The notes beneath the pieces were generated by a model, which was not told the origin of the DNA, made no database searches, and saw nothing but the letters and a program-made list of their open reading frames with translations. 12,297 bases of DNA from DATJUF01 sp035524095 (GTDB lineage Bacteria; Desulfobacterota; Binatia; Binatales; Binataceae): contig DATKPK010000098.1 of the NCBI GenBank assembly GCA_035524095.1, positions 1-12,297 of the forward strand, in the 5' to 3' direction. Position numbers and translations under genes: made by a program. Positions 1 through 6,195 of the stretch are shown here, piece after piece; the stretch's first letter is position 1; every line of letters begins with the position of its first letter.

Positions 1-1136
1 TGGGCCTGGAGCTTGGTGGCTTGCAAGCTTTTTTCCGCCTGGAGCTGCGAGTAATAAGCGGTTTGGATATTACCGGGGTTCAGGTCGGAGAAGGGGATAG
101 GGATGGAGAAGGAGGCTCCGGCACTATCCCAATGTGGCGCCGGATCAATGGGATTGGTTATGTCTGTGAAATGGTTGTAGACGCCTGAGACTGACAGGTC
201 CGGAATGCGCTGAGCTTTCGCTTGTTTGTAACTGGCTATCGCGCTGTCCAGGCTGTACTGAGCGGCGATGACGTCGGTGCGGGTGGTAATTGCGTTCTTG
301 ACTAACTCATTAACCGAGAACTGGCGGGCCGACGCTTCGAGACTTCCGGCTGCGCCGATGAGGCCATTAGCGCTGCCAGTACCAAGAAGGACGGCGAGGT
401 TGCCGAGAGTCTGGTGGAGAGTGGACTGGTCGTTCGCCAAGTTGCTGTGGGCTTCAAGCTCCGCAATTCTGGAGCGCATCAAAGCGTCTTCAGTGACCTG
501 CCCTTTAGTGTGAGCCTCGACGTTGTATTCAACGAGTTGTTGAGCACGCTGCAGGGACTTCATGTCGCGTTCAAATTTGAGACGGCCGGTCAGAGCGTCG
601 ATGAAAGCGTCGGCTGCTTGCCCTCGAAGCGTTCGGATATAATCTGCCAAGCTGGCGCGCGCAGCTCCTAAATTCGCGCGGGCAGCCTGTACACCATAGT
701 GAATCCGGCCACCCCAGGGGAGTGTTACGGTGGCTTGACCATTGTACGTTGTAGACTGCGCATGATTAATGTCACCGGCATAACCACCCTGAAGCACTGG
801 ATCCGGCCATACATGCGCTGCGGTCAATTTAGCTTCGGCGATTGGAACATTATAACGTTGCGCGGCGAGTGAAAGGTTTTCTTCCTCGACTGCCCGCATA
901 TAATCCTGAAAAGTGATCCAGGTCGTAATCGGCAAGGAAGGCAGCGGGCGGCCTCTGGTGAGGTTGGGGTAGTTTTCGATAGTCCCAGGCACCCTCAGGC
1001 GAACGGGGGCCGTCGGACTTCCGAGCGGCGTCAGGATACGGTTTTGCAGCGAGGTATTCTCGGCAGCGCCGGAGCCAACGGCCTGAGCGAGGATCAAGGC
1101 AAAGGTTATCGTCAAAATTCTGAACGGGTTTGACAT
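1..1136 (-). CDS. TolC-family outer-membrane efflux channel protein (partial, C-terminus beyond left edge)
   Basis: Outer-membrane factor of a tripartite efflux or type I secretion system: a trimeric beta-barrel plus periplasmic alpha-barrel that carries substrates out of the cell with an inner-membrane pump and an adaptor. I read 378 codons without a stop from the ATG at 1136 to the left edge. Residues 1-25 form a signal peptide (charged start, hydrophobic ILTITFALILAQAV, then small residues). Two OEP-type repeats follow: the first runs about residues 76-260, the second starts near 272 and carries the family hallmark TRTDVIAAQYSLDSAIASYK followed by AKAQRIPDLSVSG. Long amphipathic helices rich in A, Q, L and E flank strand segments such as QATVTLPWGGRIHYGV. 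Closest in style to the CusC/CzcC/NodT-like metal or drug efflux branch, but the substrate cannot be told. No strong Shine-Dalgarno precedes the ATG; the signal peptide supports this start. A 510-base gap separates it from the next gene upstream, so it probably has its own promoter. Confidence 0.92.
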   Translation of the reverse strand, partial: MSNPFRILTITFALILAQAVGSGAAENTSLQNRILTPLGSPTAPVRLRVPGTIENYPNLTRGRPLPSLPITTWITFQDYMRAVEEENLSLAAQRYNVPIAEAKLTAAHVWPDPVLQGGYAGDINHAQSTTYNGQATVTLPWGGRIHYGVQAARANLGAARASLADYIRTLRGQAADAFIDALTGRLKFERDMKSLQRAQQLVEYNVEAHTKGQVTEDALMRSRIAELEAHSNLANDQSTLHQTLGNLAVLLGTGSANGLIGAAGSLEASARQFSVNELVKNAITTRTDVIAAQYSLDSAIASYKQAKAQRIPDLSVSGVYNHFTDITNPIDPAPHWDSAGASFSIPIPFSDLNPGNIQTAYYSQLQAEKSLQATKLQA

Positions 1137-1646
1137 AGCGTGGCTTTGTCTCGAGGGAGAAGGTTCGCTGGTGCTTGCGAGGACAAGCGCCGGAGCGCGT
1201 GTACAGCAGACCAGTTATGGAAAGAAGTTGGTTCGGTTACGTTTGGATGAAATTCGAGTTCAGTGCGACCAGGCCATAGAACAATCGGAGAATGGGATGA
1301 CTGGAGGTTCGGCGGCTTTAGTGATGAGGGAGCGGCTTTTCGCATAGTCAGCAAGGGATCGTCAGGCGATCGTGTTCATCCGTTACGGGCCTCGGCGTAA
1401 TCCTATAGATCGGAAGCAAAGATAGAGCATCCGCGCTTGGCGAGTGGAGTCAAACGAATATTTCGAGGGGTGATAGTTGCGGGTCTGCGGGTCGAGCCGG
1501 CGCAATTCAGTCCACGGTAAAGCGCGGCGGGGCAGGAAGGGGACTCCGCGATTTACTGCGCCTGTCGAACTATGTGACGCCGGGACTCGCAGCATACCCA
1601 TCGATGATGAGAATGATGCCACAAGTTCAAATTCAGAGAATGAAAT
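1137..1646. other. Intergenic region between paralog B and the TolC-family gene
   Basis: About 510 bases without a convincing gene. It must hold the 3' end signal of the 1647-2234 gene and the promoter of the TolC-family gene, both reading leftwards. I found no good -35/-10 pair and no terminator hairpin with a T-run. Short open frames on the minus strand (1112-1354 and 1383-1622) have low-complexity, arginine/serine-rich translations, lack ribosome sites and overlap the TolC start or nothing, so I treat them as chance. Confidence 0.6.
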
Positions 1647-2234
1647 TTAGCGAAGAAGATGCGTTTGTGGATATCGTGCCAAGCGAGTGCTGATGAGTTC
1701 CAGGTGCGGCGGGGTCGGCGCCCATACCGCAAGCACGTGGCTAGCAGCGTAAAAATTTCTATCGAGCCGCCAGTCACTTGCATTACACTGTTTGGCAACA
1801 CTGTAACAAGCGATGATAAAGGACTTCTTCTCGCCCTTGGAATTACTAGCGTCGCGCCTGTATACATCGGCGAAGGGGGCGGGACTGAAGCCGTCCCTTG
1901 CTTTGATAGCTTCGATAACTTTCCCGGCAAAACTGAAAACCGTAGCTACCACGTCCAGGGCGAGTTGAGGCCAATTCGCCCTGAAACCTGTATTAATCAT
2001 GGCGTTTGCACCGTTTTTGTACTCTTCTACGTCGGCGCTTGCCGCGGTCTGGGCGGAGCAGTCGAAATGGTACACGTCGCACATCATGCTCGACGGTACG
2101 GGAACGCCAAGCACTTGCTTAAACTCATCCCTGACTTGCGTCTCCAAGGTTAGGATCAACTGGTTCCATTTATTTTGCAGCTCCAAAACACTATTAATCA
2201 TGTCCGCGATTGGTTTCTCTTTGTGACCGGCCAT
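1647..2234 (-). CDS. Uncharacterised small protein, paralog B, flanking caspase-like peptidase
   Basis: A 195-residue protein of no family I recognise. It is about 60% identical by hand alignment to the protein at 3367-3939. Near-invariant blocks are the N-terminus GHKEKPIADMINS, LELQNKWN (16-24), LGVPVPSSMMCDVYH (about 42-56), VEEYK (69-73), ANWPQ-ALDV (86-95), ACYSV, ASDWRLD-NFYAAS and VLAVWAPT near the C-terminus. There is no signal peptide and no clear transmembrane helix, so it should be cytoplasmic or exported by an unusual route. The middle (about 70-112) should be helical with one moderately hydrophobic amphipathic stretch, and the C-terminal third looks like beta strands. Relative to paralog A it carries a few extra residues after the helix (around 110-125). 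The start is fixed by AAGGAG at 2242-2247, 7 bases upstream of the ATG, in a leader shared with paralog A. It lies 328 bases downstream of the peptidase gene. Function is unknown; partner, substrate or effector of the peptidase is an inference from context only. Confidence 0.8.
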   Translation of the reverse strand: MAGHKEKPIADMINSVLELQNKWNQLILTLETQVRDEFKQVLGVPVPSSMMCDVYHFDCSAQTAASADVEEYKNGANAMINTGFRANWPQLALDVVATVFSFAGKVIEAIKARDGFSPAPFADVYRRDASNSKGEKKSFIIACYSVAKQCNASDWRLDRNFYAASHVLAVWAPTPPHLELISTRLARYPQTHLLR

Positions 2235-2562
2235 TCGCGTTCTCCTTTCCTATTTAGCTTCAGTGCGCCTCCGGTTTCAGATAGGTATTGCCAAAACCCT
2301 TAGGTGATCTAGACGCTGGAAGAGGGCGTCCACATTAGGTTTGTGCGAGATATGCCGCGGAATCGGCTTTCCGGTCAATCAATCAGCTAATTGCTGCCAG
2401 CCAGTCCAGCACTGAACCATCCGATCAGCTTTTTCACCGTTGACAAAGCCGCAGCGCCTTCCCTGAAAGATCTGCGCAAGCCCGCGCTCATCACTTTCCG
2501 GCGGAGCGTTCCACCATCGGCGTTGCGACTTGGATAGTTCCGGCCGCGGCGGACCGACAGAC
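2235..2562. other. Intergenic region between caspase-like peptidase and paralog B
   Basis: 328 bases. It holds the paralog B leader at its left end. Near 2539-2555 a GC-rich palindromic core (GCCGCGGC) with partly complementary flanks lies just downstream of the peptidase stop, but there is no T-run to make it a good terminator. A start-less open frame of about 60 codons follows the peptidase stop on the minus strand (to about 2386); I do not recognise its translation and do not call it a gene. No convincing promoter was found, so co-transcription of the peptidase and paralog B cannot be settled from sequence. Confidence 0.55.
2242..2247 (-). promoter_or_regulatory. Ribosome binding site of paralog B
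   Basis: AAGGAG on the minus strand, 7 bases upstream of the ATG at 2234. The stretch AAGGAGAACGCGAATG differs from the paralog A leader by one base, so the ribosome site was duplicated with the gene, which confirms the start of both. Confidence 0.8.
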
Positions 2563-3180
2563 CTAGGGAGCGGTTACCTTAACGAGTGATGATCTTAGCC
2601 CAGAGAAGTAGCCACTATTCAGTGAGAAAACACGGTTTCCGCTTTCCTTGGACAACATATCTGCTGCTTCCTGAAAATTCTCATTACACTGGGGAAGAAG
2701 CTGGAAGAGGCGGTGTTGAGCGCCAGTAACAGTTTGATCGTCGGGACCGGAGAGATAGCAATACGTACCTGTATTGGCCGATGCAAAAAATATGGATTGG
2801 CCGGTTTTATATGGACCTCGAGGAAGAGCTTTAACCTCCACTGCAACTGCCTTTTCCTTGGCATATTTCGCGACGCTTTCGGCAAACGCGGTCAAAAAAT
2901 CCCGTTCAACGTGGCGAGCGTCGCAAGTTATGATCTCGACGGTTTGAAGCTGGGGATTTGCTTTCTTCCATTCATAAAGCAGTACGCAAAACTCGAGATT
3001 GCTCATCTCGCAGAACTCGTCGGGACCGCCGTGGCCCCATGCTGTCAGAACGGGATCGTTCAACTTTGGAATAAAGCGAATGTCAAAGTTAGCCGTCACT
3101 TGCATCGGGTTGTTCTTTTCGTTGAGAGCTCTGGCAAGAGTGCGCGCTCTATCATAATGGTCTTTACCGTAGATTATCAT
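2563..3180 (-). CDS. Putative stand-alone clan CD (caspase/C80-like) cysteine peptidase
   Basis: A 205-residue protein with the layout of a compact caspase-fold peptidase. The N-terminus MIIYGKDHYDRARTLARALN reads as strand then helix. A strand ends in the catalytic-type motif LTAWGHGG (His50-Gly51). A helix follows (SNLEFCVLLYEWKKA, 60-74), then a strand ending VEIITCDA with Cys86, then a helix (RDFLTAFAESVAKYAKE, 93-109) and a strand (VAVEVKALP). This is the hydrophobic block-His-Gly ... hydrophobic block-Cys pattern of clan CD. The strand/helix order and the GHG motif most resemble the C80 protease domain of MARTX toxins (which has GHGR and GCS at these places), known to be activated by inositol hexakisphosphate. 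There is no toxin, prodomain, signal peptide or membrane segment. The C-terminal 70 residues (about 135-205) are unassigned and could be a substrate-binding or regulatory region. Start supported by AAGG at 3190-3193, 9 bases upstream. Flanked on both sides by paralogous small proteins. The fold is a good inference; activity is untested. Alternative: an inactive caspase-fold binding protein. Confidence 0.7.
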   Translation of the reverse strand: MIIYGKDHYDRARTLARALNEKNNPMQVTANFDIRFIPKLNDPVLTAWGHGGPDEFCEMSNLEFCVLLYEWKKANPQLQTVEIITCDARHVERDFLTAFAESVAKYAKEKAVAVEVKALPRGPYKTGQSIFFASANTGTYCYLSGPDDQTVTGAQHRLFQLLPQCNENFQEAADMLSKESGNRVFSLNSGYFSGLRSSLVKVTAP

Positions 3181-3366
3181 TGGTGTTTACCTTGTTATTC
3201 CTCGCTCCAGGAAAAGAGGCTTCGCTCACACAGATCCATAGAATGCCATCAGGCGGACTCTTCACTAATAGAACGATAGGCCAGTCGAAGAAGCCCCGCG
3301 ACCTCATAATGAGAGTAAGAGCGGGGCGTCTTCGATACTTACAATCCTAATTGAGGCTTTGCTCAG
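3181..3366. other. Spacer between paralog A and the peptidase gene
   Basis: 186 bases containing a long hairpin (listed separately) close behind the paralog A stop, then an A/T-richer leader with AAGG at 3190-3193 before the peptidase ATG. No clear promoter was recognised between the hairpin and the start. Confidence 0.5.
3285..3335 (-). terminator. Long hairpin behind paralog A (terminator or attenuator candidate)
   Basis: Arms 3285-3299 and 3321-3335 pair at 14 of 15 positions (TCGAAGAAGCCCCGC against GCGGGGCGTCTTCGA). The 21-base loop contains a further near-perfect inverted repeat, CTCAT-A-ATGAG. It starts 31 bases after the paralog A stop and ends about 105 bases before the peptidase start. 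On the minus strand the following bases (CTGGCCTATCGTTC) hold no T-run, so it is not a textbook intrinsic terminator. It could partly terminate, stabilise the upstream message, or set unequal amounts of the paralog and the peptidase. Confidence 0.55.
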
Positions 3367-3939
3367 CTAGAGCAGCAAGCGTCCCCTTGGATGCGCTTCC
3401 AATTTACGGCTGATGAGTGCTACGTGTTCCAGCGTTGGCGCCCAGACAGCGAGCACATTGCTAGCGGCATAAAAGTTCGTATCGAGCCGCCAGTCGCTAG
3501 CGCTACACTCTTGAGTCACGCTGTAGCATGCAACCATAAAGGTCTTGTCGCCCCTTTGGTTAGTGGCGTCGAGTTTATGTGCATCAGCCGTTACGCCGAC
3601 TTTAAGAGTGCCACTACCAATAATCTTCGAAGCAACACCAGCAACTGTATCTATCACGTCGAGGGCAACCTGAGGCCAATTTGCCTTGAACACGCTGCTA
3701 ATTATTGCACTCGCGCCCTTTTTGTACTCCTCCACGTTCGCGTTCGCTGCAAACTCGGCCGCGGAATCGAGGTGGTACACGTCGCACATCATGCTCGATG
3801 GCACTGGGACACCAAGCGCCGCCTGAAATTCGGCCCTCAAGTGTTTTTCCATATTTAGAATTAATTCATTCCATTTGTTCTGAAGTTCTAACGTACTGTT
3901 AATCATATCTGCGATCGGTTTTTCCTTGTGACCGGGCAT
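3367..3939 (-). CDS. Uncharacterised small protein, paralog A, upstream of caspase-like peptidase
   Basis: A 190-residue protein, unrecognised family, paralogous to 1647-2234 (about 60% identity by hand; about 45 of the first 58 residues are identical). It shares GHKEKPIADMINS, LELQNKWN, LGVPVPSSMMCDVYH, VEEYK, ANWPQ-ALDV, ACYSV, ASDWRLD-NFYAAS and VLAVWAPT. The centre (VEEYKKGASAIISSVFKANW then VALDVIDTVAGVASKIIGSG, about 69-110) reads as two amphipathic helices, the second fairly hydrophobic; the C-terminal third reads as beta strands. No signal peptide. Conserved cysteines: in SMMCDVYH and ACYSV, plus one six residues after the latter. Start fixed by AAGGAG at 3947-3952. It is the first gene of the three-gene cassette and lies 379 bases behind the mnmE stop, so it probably has its own promoter. 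One loose possibility is a small alpha/beta pore-forming (Cyt/Evf-like) protein, suggested only by helix-then-strand order; function is otherwise unknown. Confidence 0.8.
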   Translation of the reverse strand: MPGHKEKPIADMINSTLELQNKWNELILNMEKHLRAEFQAALGVPVPSSMMCDVYHLDSAAEFAANANVEEYKKGASAIISSVFKANWPQVALDVIDTVAGVASKIIGSGTLKVGVTADAHKLDATNQRGDKTFMVACYSVTQECSASDWRLDTNFYAASNVLAVWAPTLEHVALISRKLEAHPRGRLLL

Positions 3940-3946
3940 TCGTGTT

Positions 3947-3952
3947 CTCCTT
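3947..3952 (-). promoter_or_regulatory. Ribosome binding site of paralog A
   Basis: AAGGAG on the minus strand, 7 bases before the ATG at 3939, in the leader AAGGAGAACACGAATG that matches the paralog B leader at all but one base. Confidence 0.8.
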
Positions 3953-4250
3953 CGTGATCTGGGTTGAATTAACGGAAAAAAGCCAAACGCCGAGAAATCC
4001 TGGGACCAGTTGGTCGGGGCGTCGTCAAATATCGACCAGTACCTGCAGGCCGAGTTCGTCTGCTTCTGAACCTACGATTTTGTGATGCCGCCGTTTAATG
4101 GCTAAACGGATAGGCGCCGGCCCGAGAGCTTGCGTCGTCGGCATTACCCCTTTGGAGCGTCGCTAGAAAGCGTTCCGGACAGTAACACTAATTGTAGAGG
4201 CATACAACTCCGAGTTAGTCATCAAAGAGTAACTGGAAGTTAACAGAGAT

Positions 4251-4266
4251 TTCGCCGATCGGCGAA
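4251..4266. promoter_or_regulatory. 16-base perfect palindrome behind mnmE (operator or weak terminator)
   Basis: TTCGCCGATCGGCGAA is its own reverse complement. As RNA it gives a 6-bp stem with a GATC tetraloop about 53 bases after the mnmE stop, but no T-run follows on the minus strand. As DNA it could be a dimeric repressor site for the downstream cassette, though it lies about 310 bases before the paralog A start. A chance origin is possible. Confidence 0.35.
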
Positions 4267-4318
4267 CGCAAAGCGGCGGCGTGGTGGATGGCGATTAAAG
4301 GGCGTGGCGAAAGAAAGT

Positions 4319-5731
4319 TCATTTGCCGAGGCAGAATTCACGGAAGATGGCGTCGAGGATATCTTCGGAGTTGATATCGCCGGTAATCAGGCCGAGGGAA
4401 TCGGAGGCCGCGGTGACGTCGACGACGATGATCTCGGGGGGCATCGAGGCAAGTGCGGCGGCGCGAGCGGAAGCGAGAGAATCGAGGGCGTGAGCGAGGG
4501 CGTCGCGATGACGCTCGCGCGAAATTATTACGCCGTCGTTAGTGTAAGGCGCGCCACCCAGAACTTCGATGGCGTGCTCGAGTGAACTGCGGAGGACGGG
4601 GAGGCCGTCGCCGGTCAGTGCGGAAATGGCCAGCGCGGGATAGTTGAGGCCATGAGCGCGCAGGGTCGCGGCGTCAAAGCATGGCGCGAGATCGGACTTA
4701 TTCAGAAGCACGAGGCCATAGCGGGGATGGCCGGCGTTGGTATCCAATTCATTACAAATTGTAATTAAATCGGCGTCATCGGAATCGAAGGGGCGGGAAG
4801 AATCGAAGACCGCGAGAATGATATCAGCATTGGCGGCGTGAGCGCGGGCGCGGCTGATGCCGATGCGCTCGACCTCGTCGGCGCTGGTGCGGAGGCCGGC
4901 GGTGTCTTCCAAGACAAGGACGCCATTGTTGAGGCGCACGGTCTCTTCGATGACGTCGCGAGTGGTGCCTGGGATCGGGGTGACAATCGCGCGATCGGAG
5001 CCGAGGAGGAGATTGAGCAGGCTCGATTTGCCGGCGTTGGGTTTGCCGATGACGGTGGCGCACGCGCCGTCGCGGATAATGCGGCCGCGGGTGAAAGTAT
5101 CGTGAAGAATAGTCAAATCGTTGGTAAGGCGGTCTATCTCAGCAACGATGGAGTCGTGGGTGAAGGCAGGAACGTCGTCTTCATCGGCAAAATCGATCGC
5201 GACTTCGAGATGTGCGCGAATAACGATGATCTGATGGCGGAGATCGCGCACGCGCTGGGCCAATGAGCCGGAGAGCTGAGCGAGGGCCTTGGCGAGGGCG
5301 CCTTCGCTGTTGGCATTGATGAGGTCGGCAACGGCCTCGGCGGCGGTGAGATCGAGGCGTCCGTTGAGAAAGGCGCGGCGGGTAAATTCACCAGGGGCGG
5401 CGATGCGTGCGCCAGCGGCGGCGGCAAGCGCGACGATGCGGCGGACGAGAAATGGACCGCCGTGGCATTGGAGCTCGGCGATATCCTCGGCGGTGAAACT
5501 GTTCGGCGCGGGCATGATGGTGAGCATAGCCTGGTCGAGGGCGGCGCCGGTCGTAGGGTCGCGGATGGTGCCGAGGTAGAGGCGGCGGGGCGTGAGCGTT
5601 GCAGCGAATGTGAGCGGATGCCATAACCGGCGCGCGATCGCGATGGCGTCGGGGCCGGAGAGGCGGACGATCGCGATGGCGGATGAGCCGGGGGCCGTGG
5701 CGGGGGCGACAATGGTATCCGGGAGGTACAT
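4319..5731 (-). CDS. mnmE: tRNA uridine-5-carboxymethylaminomethyl modification GTPase MnmE (TrmE)
   Basis: With MnmG, this GTPase installs the (carboxymethyl)aminomethyl group on the wobble uridine of certain tRNAs, using a methylene-tetrahydrofolate carbon and FAD. The 470-residue length is normal. The N-terminal folate-binding domain begins DTIVAPATAPGSSAIAIVRL, and the conserved APGEFTRRAFLNGRLDLTAA lies at 112-131. The helical domain surrounds an inserted G domain: P-loop GKPNAGKS 229-236, switch GTTRDV 255-260, DTAG 276-279, NKSD 344-347, SAL 370-372. The C-terminus ends FCLGK, carrying the conserved catalytic cysteine (Cys467; most homologs have CIGK). The start is set by family alignment; the ATG has no Shine-Dalgarno, suggesting a very short leader. 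It is divergent from the plus-strand gene at 6196, and none of the frequent partners (mnmG, yidC, rnpA, rpmH) is next to it here. It is the most GC-rich gene of the window. Identification is secure. Confidence 0.98.
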   Translation of the reverse strand: MYLPDTIVAPATAPGSSAIAIVRLSGPDAIAIARRLWHPLTFAATLTPRRLYLGTIRDPTTGAALDQAMLTIMPAPNSFTAEDIAELQCHGGPFLVRRIVALAAAAGARIAAPGEFTRRAFLNGRLDLTAAEAVADLINANSEGALAKALAQLSGSLAQRVRDLRHQIIVIRAHLEVAIDFADEDDVPAFTHDSIVAEIDRLTNDLTILHDTFTRGRIIRDGACATVIGKPNAGKSSLLNLLLGSDRAIVTPIPGTTRDVIEETVRLNNGVLVLEDTAGLRTSADEVERIGISRARAHAANADIILAVFDSSRPFDSDDADLITICNELDTNAGHPRYGLVLLNKSDLAPCFDAATLRAHGLNYPALAISALTGDGLPVLRSSLEHAIEVLGGAPYTNDGVIISRERHRDALAHALDSLASARAAALASMPPEIIVVDVTAASDSLGLITGDINSEDILDAIFREFCLGK

Positions 5732-5748
5732 TTAGAGACGGCTAAAGG

Positions 5749-5777
5749 ATTTTAACCCACCTCGCCGGGTCGTCCTA
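5749..5777 (-). promoter_or_regulatory. mnmE: Candidate mnmE promoter
   Basis: On the minus strand TAAAAT (5749-5754, five of six bases of the -10 consensus) lies 18 bases behind TTAGGA (three of six of the -35). Transcription would start about 10 bases before the ATG at 5731, which fits the lack of a ribosome site. The weak -35 keeps this tentative. Confidence 0.3.
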
Positions 5778-6179
5778 ATGAGTTTCAAGCCGGATGCTCG
5801 CAGACTCGCAGATACAGGGGTTGCACGGAGCCTAGCTTGGATTCTTTAAGTGAAGGGGTGCGATTCCTTGGGCCTCCGAACAATCCTCAACTCTCTCGAT
5901 GCTAACCAGGCATCGCAGATTCACCCGCTCTGACGAATTAACTTGGCACTTCGCTGCTATCGGTACTTTACACCCCACGGAACATCGCGTTGATTTTCTT
6001 GGCTTCTGGCGCTTGGCCTTGGGATTGCTCAGCTAGCCTTAGTTATTACGCGGAAGAGTGCGGGCAATTATTCGCGGACGAATGTGAACTTCCTCATCAA
6101 TCGCCCGAACACCGCGCTTGAGGCCGCGCGCGTTCCGCCCAAGAAATTGCGGGAATATCCCCGCCAAAGTTTGCCGCTC

Positions 6180-6186
6180 AAGGAGG
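6180..6186 (+). promoter_or_regulatory. Ribosome binding site of the heme-binding-like gene
   Basis: AAGGAGG, nearly the full anti-16S complement, 9 bases before the ATG at 6196. It decides against the longer frame opening at 6118. Confidence 0.85.
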
Positions 6187-6195
6187 AGACCCTTT

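Larger units (their letters stand above)
3940..4318. other. Intergenic region between mnmE and the peptidase cassette
   Basis: 379 bases that should contain the end of the mnmE transcript and the promoter of paralog A. It holds the paralog A ribosome site, a 16-base perfect palindrome at 4251-4266 (listed separately), and a short inverted repeat GACCA-GT-TGGTC near 4005-4020. I found no -35/-10 pair I would defend. Confidence 0.5.
5732..6195. other. Divergent intergenic region between mnmE and the heme-binding-like gene
   Basis: 464 bases that should hold promoters in both directions. Visible items are the candidate mnmE promoter at its left end, a perfect 6-bp stem with 7-base loop at 5897-5915 (CGATGC/GCATCG), a GC hairpin GCGGG/CCCGC near 6150-6165 just before the ribosome site, and AAGGAGG at 6180-6186. 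An in-frame ATG at 6118 would extend the plus-strand gene by 26 codons, but the extension is arginine-rich and unlike the protein that follows, so I count it as leader. No tRNA or riboswitch was recognised. Confidence 0.5.

Noticed and set aside
1383..1622. 79-codon minus-strand open frame in the gap before the TolC gene
   Set aside because: No ribosome site and no recognisable pattern; composition typical of chance frames.
1659..2153. 164-codon plus-strand open frame opposite paralog B, and its counterpart at 3391-3858 opposite paralog A
   Set aside because: Their similarity to each other is the mirror of the real paralogs on the other strand; no ribosome sites.
2386..2562. About 60 stop-free codons on the minus strand after the peptidase stop, in another frame, possibly a frameshifted extension or transposase relic
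   Set aside because: No start codon and no ribosome site; the translation is unrecognised and the length is not surprising at this GC content.
2713..3279. 188-codon plus-strand open frame opposite the peptidase gene
   Set aside because: It is antisense to a gene with clear motifs and a ribosome site; its translation shows no domain pattern and has no Shine-Dalgarno.
4838..5266. Long open frames on both strands inside mnmE
   Set aside because: Shadows caused by high GC in the coding strand; mnmE itself is unmistakable over its full length.
6118..6195. 26-codon upstream extension of the heme-binding-like gene
   Set aside because: The extension is arginine-rich and unlike a signal peptide, while AAGGAGG lies 9 bases before the ATG at 6196.
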